DNA from: DAXETY01 sp051155755
GTDB lineage: Bacteria; Desulfobacterota; Desulfobacteria; Desulfobacterales; SG8-13
Assembly (NCBI GenBank): GCA_051155755.1
Contig: DAXETY010000037.1
Location: forward strand, 1-7,063
Direction of reading: 5' to 3'
DNA length: 7,063 nt
Shown: in pieces, positions 1-6,792 of the stretch
Numbering within the stretch: the first letter of the stretch is position 1
Layout: every line of letters begins with the position of its first letter
Notes under the pieces: generated by a model
What the model was told of the DNA's origin: nothing
The model's database searches: none
The model's input: only the letters and a program-made list of their open reading frames with translations
Program-made: the position numbers and the translations under genes

Positions 1-3000
1 TCGCGTTCGTCTTCCAGTACGGTATCCCGGCGGTAGCGGGCCGGTTCCACGTGTTCGCGACGCTGCGGCCAGCTGCCGTGTTTCCAGCGATAGGCCAGCA
101 GGCGAAAATCGTTCAATATTCCCAGCAGGCTCGGAATGAACACCAGTGTCAGACAGGTGGCGAAGGCGACGCCGGCGGCCAAAGAAACCGCCATGGGAAT
201 CAGGAACCGCGCCTGCAGGTCGGTTTCCAAGATCAGCGGAGCCAGTCCGCCGACGGTACTCAAGGTGGTCAAAATGATGGCCCGGAAGCGCCGGCGGCCG
301 CCGGCAAAGATCGCATCCTTGAATCGCATACCGCCGGCCAGGTTTTCGTTGATCCGCTCGATCATCACAATCGCATCGTTTACGACCACGCCGGTGAGCG
401 CCACCATGCCGAAAATGCTCATAATGGAAAGGTCGAACCCCAGCAGCAGGTGTCCGAATACAGCACCGATAATACCGAACGGGACGGTTACAAGAATCAC
501 AAATGGCTGCACGTAAGAGCGAAATATGGTGGCGATGATCACGAAAATGCCCAGTACGGCCAGGGGGAAACTGATAAACAGACTCTCGAAGGACTCGCGC
601 ATTTTCTTTTTTTCGCCCTGAAGGGCCACGTAAAGTCCCGGATAATCCGCTTTCAGCTGTGGGAAAAAATCCGTGGAGAGCGCCGCAAAAATTTCGTTGG
701 CGTTGGTACGGTTGGTATCCACCGCCGCACTGACCGCCACCCGGCGCAGTCCGTCGGTACGCGTGATGGCAGCGTAGCCGGGAGCAAAACGCACCTCGGC
801 CACCGACAGCAGCGGCACTTCCATGCCGCTGCGGGTCCGGATGCGCATGCGCTCCAGATCGGTGAGTCGACCGCGCTCGTCGGCCGTATAGCGGACCTTG
901 ACACGAATGTCCTCGCGTCCGCGCTGCAGTCGAACGGCCTCTTCACCGAAAAAACCGGCGTAGACCTGCCGCGCCAGATCGTCCACCGTGATGCCCAGCG
1001 TGCGGGCCTCCGGTTTCAGGGTCAGGCGCATCTCGTTTTTCCCGGGAGAATGGTCGGAACGAATCTGATAGACCCCGTCGAACTCGCCAAGCCGGTTCAT
1101 CAGGTCGTCGGCCGCCGCCAGAATCGTGTCCATATCCCGGCCCTGCAGCCAGATTTCAATGGGCGCTCCGGGGGGTCCGGCGGCCATTCCCTGGAAGGTC
1201 AGGGACTTGACTCCGGGGATCGCACCGACGTTCTTCTCCCAGGCGACTTCCAGGTCCTTGGAATGGATGCCGCGTCGCTCGGAGGGTAGAAAAGTGGCCA
1301 GCACCGTTCCGACGTTGGGTCCGGTCTGCACCGTATCGCCGAGGGTCTGGCCCACAATGGCCAGCCGGCTTTCGATCAGCGCCTCGCCGGAGCGGGTCTC
1401 AAACTGCGGTTCCAACTGCAGCAGGCCGGCTTCCAGATCTTTGACGGCGCCGGCGGTCACCTCCGGCGGGGTGCCGGGCGGAAACTCGACGGTGGAGGTC
1501 ACCACAAAGCCGTCCACCTGCGGGAACACCTCGAACTTCAGAACACCGCCTTGGATCAGCCCCACCGTAATCAGCAGGATGCTGATGGTGGTGCACAGCG
1601 CGATATAGCGCCACTGGATGGCTTTGTTCAGCAGCGGAATGTAGAGACGCTCGATCACCCACTCCAGCCCACGCCCGGCGGCGCGGTTGATCCGTTCCAG
1701 GCGATCGTAGAGCCGGTCGCGCCGCCGCGGCCGGCGATTGGGGTCCGGCAGGTGGTTCAGGTGCGCCGGCAGCAGGATGAGGCATTCCACCAGGGAGACG
1801 ACCAGGCAGGCAATGACCGTGACGGGTAAAATGGAGATGAACTTGCCCATGATCCCGCCGATGTAGGCCAGCGGAAGAAAAGCCACCACCGTGGTGACCA
1901 CCGCCGCTGTCACCGGCAGGCCGACTTCTCGAACCGCCTCCACGGCGGCTTTCAGGGGAGGTTGGCCCTGCTGGCGGTGATGAAAGATCGCTTCGCCCAC
2001 GACAATGGCGTCGTCAACCACAATGCCCAGCACCATGATCAGGCCGAAGAGGGAGATCATGTTGATGGTGGCACCCACCGCCCACAAGATGGCCAGGGCC
2101 CCGGCAATGGAGATCGGGATCCCCATGCCGACCCAGAAACTCAGGCGCAGATCCATGAAAATCCACAACAGGATCAACACCAGGATCAGTCCCAGCAGGC
2201 CGTTGCGGGTGAGCAGGTCGATCCGATCCTGCAGCATGTCGGTGCTGTCATAGAGAACCCCGATGCGCACACCGTCGGGCAAGGTATTTTGTTTGTCCCG
2301 CACGAAGTCGCCCACCGTGCGGGAAATTTTGAGGGCATCTTCTTCCGAGGTTTTATAAACCACCACCAGGACGGCCGGGCTGCCGTCAACCGTGGCGCGA
2401 ATCGGGTCCTCGGTAAACCCGTCCCGAATGTCGGCCAATCGGTCCAGGGTGATGATTTCCCCTTCGGGCCGGGCCACCACTACGATGGAGGAAAGCTCCC
2501 GGCCGGTATACTTGCGGCCCATGGTCCGCACCCGGATCTCCTCTCCTTCGGTGCGGATGGTGCCCCCGGCCATGTTCATGTTGCTGCGTCGAACCGCATC
2601 GACCACCGCCTCGAAGCTCAGCCCGTATTCGCGCAAGCGCTCTTCGGAAACCTCGATGCCGATTTCATAGTCCCGCACGCCCATCAGCTCCACCTGGGAA
2701 ACCGGCGGCAGCTGCTGAATCTCGTCTTTGACCTGTTCGGCCCATTCTTTCAACCGCCGCTCGGACATGTCGCCGGACAGAGATATCATCATCACGGTGT
2801 CGCGCAGCAGCATTTCCGAGATGATCGGCTGCTCGGCATCCGGGGGAAAACTGGAAATTCCGTCCACCTTGCTCTTGACGCGGTCGAGCACTTCGGTGGC
2901 TTCGTAATTTTCGCGCACTTCCAGAATGGTGCTCGAGAGACCTTCACTGGAAGTGGTCGTGTATTGCTTCAACCCTTCCAGCCCTTCGACCGCTTCTTCA

Positions 3001-3203
3001 ATCTTGCGGCTGATACCTTCTTCCACCTCTTCCGGGTCGGCACCCGGATAGGCCACCGTAATCCGGATCATCTCCAACGAGAATTCCGGAAAGGTTTCCC
3101 GGATCATGAAGCTGCCGGCAAGGCCGCCGGCGACAAAGATGATCACCAGGATGATATTGGCAAACACCCGGTTGCGGGCAAAAGATGCAATCACTTGCTT
3201 CAC
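1..3203 (-). CDS. RND-family efflux transporter, inner-membrane pump subunit (3' end cut by window edge)
   Basis: Proton-driven RND (AcrB-like, HAE type) pump that would export substrates together with the adaptor encoded just upstream. The frame is open from a GTG at 3203 to the left edge: 1067 codons without a stop, about full family length, so only a short tail is missing. TM1 lies near residues 11-32. TM2-TM6 lie at about 335-478 and include LGIVVDDAIVVGE, with the acidic pair D397/D398 matching AcrB D407/D408. TM7 starts near 531 and TM8-TM12 lie at about 871-1030. The porter-domain motif GPPGAP is at 676-681. In TM10 the sequence VVNDAIVMIE puts Asn942 where AcrB has Lys940. The GTG start overlaps the adaptor stop as GTGA, with GAGGA nine bases upstream. 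Family assignment is very secure; the substrate cannot be read from sequence. Confidence 0.96.
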   Translation of the reverse strand, partial: MKQVIASFARNRVFANIILVIIFVAGGLAGSFMIRETFPEFSLEMIRITVAYPGADPEEVEEGISRKIEEAVEGLEGLKQYTTTSSEGLSSTILEVRENYEATEVLDRVKSKVDGISSFPPDAEQPIISEMLLRDTVMMISLSGDMSERRLKEWAEQVKDEIQQLPPVSQVELMGVRDYEIGIEVSEERLREYGLSFEAVVDAVRRSNMNMAGGTIRTEGEEIRVRTMGRKYTGRELSSIVVVARPEGEIITLDRLADIRDGFTEDPIRATVDGSPAVLVVVYKTSEEDALKISRTVGDFVRDKQNTLPDGVRIGVLYDSTDMLQDRIDLLTRNGLLGLILVLILLWIFMDLRLSFWVGMGIPISIAGALAILWAVGATINMISLFGLIMVLGIVVDDAIVVGEAIFHHRQQGQPPLKAAVEAVREVGLPVTAAVVTTVVAFLPLAYIGGIMGKFISILPVTVIACLVVSLVECLILLPAHLNHLPDPNRRPRRRDRLYDRLERINRAAGRGLEWVIERLYIPLLNKAIQWRYIALCTTISILLITVGLIQGGVLKFEVFPQVDGFVVTSTVEFPPGTPPEVTAGAVKDLEAGLLQLEPQFETRSGEALIESRLAIVGQTLGDTVQTGPNVGTVLATFLPSERRGIHSKDLEVAWEKNVGAIPGVKSLTFQGMAAGPPGAPIEIWLQGRDMDTILAAADDLMNRLGEFDGVYQIRSDHSPGKNEMRLTLKPEARTLGITVDDLARQVYAGFFGEEAVRLQRGREDIRVKVRYTADERGRLTDLERMRIRTRSGMEVPLLSVAEVRFAPGYAAITRTDGLRRVAVSAAVDTNRTNANEIFAALSTDFFPQLKADYPGLYVALQGEKKKMRESFESLFISFPLAVLGIFVIIATIFRSYVQPFVILVTVPFGIIGAVFGHLLLGFDLSIMSIFGMVALTGVVVNDAIVMIERINENLAGGMRFKDAIFAGGRRRFRAIILTTLSTVGGLAPLILETDLQARFLIPMAVSLAAGVAFATCLTLVFIPSLLGILNDFRLLAYRWKHGSWPQRREHVEPARYRRDTVLEDER

Positions 3204-4549
3204 GACGAGCGGTCCTCATGGGAAAGGGATTCAATTTGCAGAAGCGCGTTTTCCAGTGGATCGACCAGGCGGGTGGTCACAACCAGATCCCCGTCGGCAA
3301 TTCCGCCGGACACGAAGGCCTCTCCGCCCTGGATTCGCGCCACCTTCACCGGCACGGTCTTCAATCGCTGATTTTCCGCAATGTACACCGTATCCTCAAA
3401 GGTCACGGCCCACTGGGGCAGCCGCACCACATCCTCCAGCATCCGGCCCGGAATTTCCACGGCGCAGAACATTCCTTCCACCAGCGGAAGCCGGGCATGA
3501 TCCCGTGAAAGGGCATCCCCGGCGGCAATTCGAACGGCAACGGTCAGAGTGCGGGTTTGCTGGTCGAATTTGACCACCCGGTGCAGGGTTCCCTGCCAGG
3601 TATGGCCCCGGCTGTCTTCGGTCCACCGGATGGTGACGGCAACGGGCTCCAGGCGGTTAAACCAGGCCGTATCCCCGGCGGCGCGCTGTTCATCGAAACG
3701 CAGCCAGCTGCGGACGTCGCGACTGTCCAACGGCACCTGGATTTCGAGCACCGAATCGTCGGCCAGGGTCACCACCCGGCGGCCGGCGGTTACATACTCC
3801 CCCTGCTCCAGGTCGACTTCCTTGACGCGTCCGGTAAACGGCGCCTTGACGGCACAGCGCTGCAGGTTGGCCTGGGCCGCGTCGAGTCGGGCACGGGCGG
3901 AAGCCAGATTGCTCTCGGCCTCGCGAATCCGGATCGGGTAGATCTCCAGGCTCTGCACCAGCTGGTCCACCTGGTCAACGGTCCCGTTGAAGGCCTGCTC
4001 ACTGGCTTCGACGCCGGATCGGGTTCCGACGACGTCCTCCCGGTAAAGGCGCTGCAGCCGCTCGAACTCGGCGCGGGCCAGGTCTCGATTGCGCTGAAGG
4101 GTTTTGAGCCGCTGCCGGTCCAGGGCGTACTGTTTCTTGAGGCGCATCACGGCGCTTTCCAGCTGGGTCACCGTGGCTTCGGCATCCAGGAACGCAGCCT
4201 GGTAGTCGGTCGGATCCACCCGGAACAGCAGTTCGCCCCGGGGAATCACTTCGCCGACCTCCAGGCGGGGATGCACTTGCACAATGCGGCCGGCCACTTC
4301 AGGAGCGATGGCCACCACGTCCAGAGATCGAACTTCGCCGTAGCCGGTGATTACCACCGGCACTTGCTCGAAAGCGGCCTCCACGGCGGTCACTCGAATG
4401 GCACGTTCTTCGGTTTTCACTTCCGCCGGCGGTTGCTTCATTCCCGCCAGGGCCACCATGGCGATCACACCCACTGTGAGTACACCGACACAGATGAGGA
4501 TGCGGCGGGGAAGCTGTTTGTTGCGCTCTGAAATCGATTGATTCGACAT
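3200..4549 (-). CDS. RND efflux periplasmic adaptor (membrane fusion protein, HlyD/AcrA-like)
   Basis: Periplasmic adaptor that would bridge the RND pump to an outer-membrane channel. From ATG 4549 it has 449 residues, slightly longer than typical AcrA-like proteins. It has a basic N-terminus and one hydrophobic segment at about 16-37, acting as membrane anchor or uncleaved signal; I see no lipobox cysteine. The split lipoyl domain follows: first half about 68-112 (VAGRIVQVHP..GEVIPRGELLF), second half about 233-268 with APFTGRV at 236-242. Between them, about 113-230, is a long heptad-like helical region rich in Leu, Arg, Glu and Gln, the expected coiled-coil hairpin. The beta-barrel and membrane-proximal domains fill the rest. 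ATG 4549 is preferred to GTG 4552 because AAGGTG lies five bases before the ATG but only two before the GTG. The ATG shares one base with the regulator stop (TGATG), and the gene end overlaps the pump start by 4 bp. Confidence 0.95.
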   Translation of the reverse strand: MSNQSISERNKQLPRRILICVGVLTVGVIAMVALAGMKQPPAEVKTEERAIRVTAVEAAFEQVPVVITGYGEVRSLDVVAIAPEVAGRIVQVHPRLEVGEVIPRGELLFRVDPTDYQAAFLDAEATVTQLESAVMRLKKQYALDRQRLKTLQRNRDLARAEFERLQRLYREDVVGTRSGVEASEQAFNGTVDQVDQLVQSLEIYPIRIREAESNLASARARLDAAQANLQRCAVKAPFTGRVKEVDLEQGEYVTAGRRVVTLADDSVLEIQVPLDSRDVRSWLRFDEQRAAGDTAWFNRLEPVAVTIRWTEDSRGHTWQGTLHRVVKFDQQTRTLTVAVRIAAGDALSRDHARLPLVEGMFCAVEIPGRMLEDVVRLPQWAVTFEDTVYIAENQRLKTVPVKVARIQGGEAFVSGGIADGDLVVTTRLVDPLENALLQIESLSHEDRSS

Positions 4550-5040
4550 CACGACACCTTTTTTGCAGGATGGGACAAAGACACGGGTTCCAGTTCACGC
4601 TCCTGGACGTTCCGAACTTTTTCTAAAACTTCGCACCACTTACGGGCGGTGTCCGGTCCGATTTTTTCCACCAGATCGACAAATGACCGAAATATCGCCG
4701 TTTCCACGTTCTGCAAAATCCCTTCGGCCTGCGGTGAGACACTCACCAGCACCTTGCGGCGGTCTTCGCGGCTCTGCTCACGCACCAGGATTTCTTTTTC
4801 CTCCAGCCGCTCCACCATGGCCGAAGCCGAAGGCGGACTCACACCCAGCAACTCGGCAAGCTCCTTGATCGTGACCTGCCCGCGCTCCCGGGTAACATTC
4901 ACCAGGTGAATCTGCGGCAGGGACAGCTCACACAGATTGCCTTCCGCATGCCCGGTATAGTTTCGGAAAATGCGATTGCGGATCATCTTTCCGGTGGTAA
5001 AAATAAAACGCGCCTGTTTCATGATTTCATCTTGGGTCAT
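4549..5040 (-). CDS. MarR-family winged-helix transcriptional regulator
   Basis: DNA-binding regulator of 163 residues, normal for MarR proteins. It begins with a helical dimerisation segment. The winged helix-turn-helix spans about 55-100: TIKELAELLGVSPPSASAMVERLE holds the recognition helix, and the wing carries the family signature LVREQSREDRRKVLVSVS with D93-R94-R95. Two C-terminal helices complete the dimer interface. ATG 5040 is chosen because AAGGA lies seven bases upstream; the in-frame ATG at 5055 has no good ribosome site, and a longer reading to 5133 would start inside the promoter. The gene heads the efflux operon, so it most likely represses its own transcription together with the pump and is released by a pump substrate or small aromatic ligand. 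That last role is inference from MarR practice (for example mar and emr type loci). The C-terminal tail ends in SHPAKKVS. Confidence 0.94.
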   Translation of the reverse strand: MTQDEIMKQARFIFTTGKMIRNRIFRNYTGHAEGNLCELSLPQIHLVNVTRERGQVTIKELAELLGVSPPSASAMVERLEEKEILVREQSREDRRKVLVSVSPQAEGILQNVETAIFRSFVDLVEKIGPDTARKWCEVLEKVRNVQERELEPVSLSHPAKKVS

Positions 5041-5074
5041 CAAGCATTCCTTCATATTCTTAGAAGCGCATATA

Positions 5075-5103
5075 ATTATAGATGATAAAAGTTTGCTGAT
5101 CAA
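5075..5103 (-). promoter_or_regulatory. Proximal sigma70-type promoter for the marR-efflux operon
   Basis: Reading the minus strand, TTGATC (5103-5098) is followed after exactly 17 bases by a perfect TATAAT (5080-5075). This would place the start of transcription near 5068 and give a leader of roughly 28 bases before the regulator ATG. The -10 lies inside a perfect 10-bp palindrome (TATAATTATA, 5071-5080), and the arms AATTAT (5074-5079) and ATAATT (5104-5109) bracket the promoter, making it a plausible operator for the regulator itself. The operator part is inference; AT-rich sequence makes short palindromes common. Confidence 0.65.
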
Positions 5104-5120
5104 ATAATTAGAAGAACTAA

Positions 5121-5149
5121 ACAATAGGGACAATGCAATTAACTGTCAA
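5121..5149 (-). promoter_or_regulatory. Distal sigma70-type promoter for the marR-efflux operon
   Basis: On the minus strand a perfect -35 TTGACA (5149-5144) is followed after 17 bases by TATTGT (5126-5121), a 4-of-6 match to the -10 consensus. It lies 14 bp from the end of repeat copy L, so the repeat borders the operon's upstream regulatory region. It would give a leader of about 75 bases that runs through the proximal promoter. It is weaker than the proximal promoter at the -10 and better at the -35; both may be used. Confidence 0.5.
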
Positions 5150-5163
5150 CCCAATTCGGGCAT

Positions 5164-5280
5164 GAGTCAACAACCACCCGCACAGCGGGTGGCTTGGATT
5201 TTCGGCCATAGGCCGAAAAGACGGAAGCACTGTTGTGCTTCTATGTTGAACTTGCAGTAACACCCGGTTTGGGCAAGAAT
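5164..5280 (+). repeat. 117-bp structured repeat, copy L (inverted relative to copy R)
   Basis: This copy begins GAGTCAACAACC and ends GGGCAAGAAT. It matches the reverse complement of 6667-6783 at 109 of 117 positions with no gap. It holds three compact hairpins: CCACCCGC/GCGGGTGG (5174-5192, loop ACA), TTTTCGGCC/GGCCGAAAA (5199-5219, loop ATA) and GAAGCAC/GTGCTTC (5224-5241, loop TGTT). A looser fold at the other end joins CTTGC and GCAAG. None of the hairpins has the stem-then-T-run layout of an intrinsic terminator. The copy lies between the PLP-enzyme gene and the marR promoters. It contains no credible open frame of its own. A short hairpin-bearing mobile element is the favoured reading. 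Confidence 0.9.
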
Positions 5281-5499
5281 TGCATCCGCGTATTTTCGAT
5301 GTCTTTTCAGGTGGATGTGGGGATTGGGCAGGATGGTTTGAGCAGCGCGAAACGCCCCGCGCCGGTGACAGCGTCAACCGCTCGATTCAGGAGGCAGATT
5401 CGTGGGCGGTCTTTGGCGCGGTCGGCATCTGGTAACGCTCGGGGGACCTCTTCGGATGCTTGCCCCAACCCGGGTGATTAAAAATGCGCTGCCGCGGGA
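5281..5499. other. Intergenic stretch without a recognisable gene
   Basis: About 220 bp between repeat copy L and the stop of the PLP-enzyme gene. Open frames cross it on both strands, but their translations are low-complexity, Arg/Ser/Ala-rich and show no family signature or convincing ribosome site, so I call none. The only features seen are the weak terminator candidate at 5478-5507 and a 22-bp stretch at 5455-5476 that resembles one end of the 117-bp repeat. Confidence 0.6.
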
Positions 5500-5507
5500 T
5501 TACAGCG
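5478..5507 (-). terminator. Possible weak intrinsic terminator after the PLP-enzyme gene
   Basis: On the minus strand CGCTG (5507-5503) can pair with CAGCG (5491-5487) around a GC-rich loop containing CCGCGG. The stem is followed by CATTTTTAA, with five T at 5484-5480. The stem is only 5 bp and overlaps the stop codon, so this is a tentative call. Confidence 0.35.
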
Positions 5508-6648
5508 ACTGACTCAGCACGGCAAAAAGCCGTTCCAGATCCATGTGGTTATTGTACACGTGCGGAGCCACGCGGATGGAATCACCCCGCGCGCTGACAA
5601 ACACTTTTTCCCGGGCGAGCCTGGCCGGCAAATCATCCGGGAACCCACCGGGTTTGTGGAGTCCGATCAGGTGCGGGGATCGGAAGATGCGCGGCGCGAC
5701 CGCAAAGCCCGATTCAACCGCCCAGGCTGCAATGGCTGCGGTGAAGGCCTCCAGGCTGGCGGCAATGGATTCGACACCCCAGTCGAGCAACTGGTCGAGC
5801 GCCGCGGCGGCAATCGGTGCCAGGATAAAGTTGCTGGCCTCACCCACATCGAATCGCCGGGCTCCGGAGCGATAACCTTCCCGATAGTCCACCAGGCGGG
5901 CAAAGTTGCAGGAGCCTTCACGATTCAACCAGTTTTCTTCCAATGGGACTCCGTTCTGTCGCGCGGGAGCCACATAGCAGAATCCGTAGCTATAAGGACC
6001 CAGTAACCATTTATGGGCGGTGGCCACCAGAAAATCAGGCTGCACCTGACGCACCGAAAAAGGCACGGCTCCCAGCGATTGGGTGCCGTCCACCACCAGG
6101 GCCGCTCCGACTTCGCGGCAACGGCGGCCGATCCGCACCAGATCCAGGATGTTGCCGTCGGTCCAGTGGCAGGTCGGCAGGGCCGCAATGGCCGTATTGA
6201 TATCGATCCGCTCGAGAACGGCTTTGCTCCAGTCGCCGTCATCGGGCTTGGGCACCGTGGCCAGCACTGCGTCTTTTTCCCGGGCGAGCCGCATCCAGGA
6301 ATAGACATTCGAGGGAAACTGGTCGGCCAGAACCAGAATTTTCTGCCCCCTGGAAACCGGCAGGTTCCTGGCCGCCAGGGCGATCCCGTATGAAACCGCC
6401 GGCACCAGCGCCACATCCTGCGGATCACTCTCCACCAGCAGGCCGAATCGCTCCCGGCAATTTTCCAGGCCATCGAAAAAATGATCGACTGTTATCGACC
6501 AGGGTGTAGATTTGGCCGCCACGGCCGCATGCCCCGCTGCAGCGGCGCTTTTCAGCAGAGGGGACGTGTAGGCGCAGTTCAAATAGGAGACATCTTCGGG
6601 GATATCGAAGCGATCGCGTTGGCAGGCAATCGGGAAATGGGCGGGCAT
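5500..6648 (-). CDS. Class V aminotransferase-fold PLP-dependent enzyme
   Basis: Fold type I PLP enzyme of 382 residues, normal length for the class V group (isopenicillin-N epimerase-like, kynureninase, cysteine desulfurase relatives). Visible landmarks in order: VSYGIALAARNL at about 85-96 for cofactor phosphate contact; CHWTDGNILDL at 160-170, the His-x-x-x-Gly-x-x-x-Asp stretch of the group; VVDGTQSLG, with D187 for the pyridine nitrogen; and ATAHKWLLGP, with K213 as the Schiff-base lysine. Near the C-terminus, SIRVAPHVYNN has R359 as the likely carboxylate-binding arginine. No cysteine sits in the C-terminal catalytic loop (VSARGDSIR), which argues against a cysteine desulfurase. ATG 6648 is supported by GAGGTG seven bases upstream. 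The gene is alone between two inverted repeat copies, and copy R fills its leader. The exact reaction (transamination, epimerisation or lyase) cannot be told. Confidence 0.93.
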   Translation of the reverse strand: MPAHFPIACQRDRFDIPEDVSYLNCAYTSPLLKSAAAAGHAAVAAKSTPWSITVDHFFDGLENCRERFGLLVESDPQDVALVPAVSYGIALAARNLPVSRGQKILVLADQFPSNVYSWMRLAREKDAVLATVPKPDDGDWSKAVLERIDINTAIAALPTCHWTDGNILDLVRIGRRCREVGAALVVDGTQSLGAVPFSVRQVQPDFLVATAHKWLLGPYSYGFCYVAPARQNGVPLEENWLNREGSCNFARLVDYREGYRSGARRFDVGEASNFILAPIAAAALDQLLDWGVESIAASLEAFTAAIAAWAVESGFAVAPRIFRSPHLIGLHKPGGFPDDLPARLAREKVFVSARGDSIRVAPHVYNNHMDLERLFAVLSQSL

Positions 6649-6666
6649 GCAAATTCACCTCATTCG

Positions 6667-6783
6667 ATTCTTGCCCAAACCGGGTGCTACTGCAAGTTCA
6701 ACATCGAAGCACAAACGTGCTTCTGTATTTTCGGCCTATGGCCGAAAATCCAAGCCACCCGCTTCGCGGGTGGTTGTTGACTC
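6667..6783 (-). repeat. 117-bp structured repeat, copy R
   Basis: On the minus strand this copy runs from GAGTCAAC (6783) to CAAGAAT (6667), the same length as copy L with eight substitutions. Its hairpins are CCACCCGC/GCGGGTGG (6755-6773, loop TTC on the plus strand), ATTTTCGGCC/GGCCGAAAAT (6727-6749, one pair longer than in L) and GAAGCAC/GTGCTTC (6706-6723). It begins 9 bp after the stop of the upstream partial gene and ends 5 bp before the ribosome-binding site of the PLP-enzyme gene, so it occupies almost the whole intergenic gap. On the plus strand the first hairpin is followed by TTGTTGAC (6774-6781), a layout like IS200/IS605 right ends. Confidence 0.9.
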
Positions 6784-6792
6784 GATGCAGGA

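Noticed and set aside
51..1289. Long plus-strand open frame of 412 codons
   Set aside because: It lies antisense to the RND pump; its translation is rich in Gln, His, Gly and Arg with no family signature, typical of the shadow of a GC-rich gene.
1962..3371. Long plus-strand open frame of 469 codons
   Set aside because: It is antisense to the pump start and the adaptor end, His/Gln/Asp-rich and repetitive in composition, with no recognisable domain; the pump reading on the other strand is unmistakable.
3557..4531. Plus-strand open frame of 324 codons
   Set aside because: It mirrors the adaptor gene almost exactly and has no protein-family features of its own.
5199..5219. Second repeat hairpin as a rho-independent terminator
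   Set aside because: The T and A runs are inside the stem in the order T-stem-A, so no unpaired T-run follows the stem on either strand.
5164..5280. CRISPR-like array
   Set aside because: Only two copies exist, far apart and inverted, with a gene between them and no regular spacers.
5160..5285. GCAT on both sides of copy L (5160-5163 and 5282-5285) as a target-site duplication
   Set aside because: The borders are offset by one base and copy R shows a different candidate (TCGA) that implies other element ends, so the two do not agree.
5117..5377. Minus-strand open frame of 86 codons crossing repeat copy L
   Set aside because: Its sequence is dictated by the repeat hairpins and runs into the marR promoter; there is no convincing ribosome site and no family match.
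5500..6648. Cysteine desulfurase (NifS/SufS/CsdA) as the identity of the PLP enzyme
   Set aside because: No catalytic cysteine is present in the C-terminal loop where those enzymes carry it, and no Fe-S assembly gene is adjacent.
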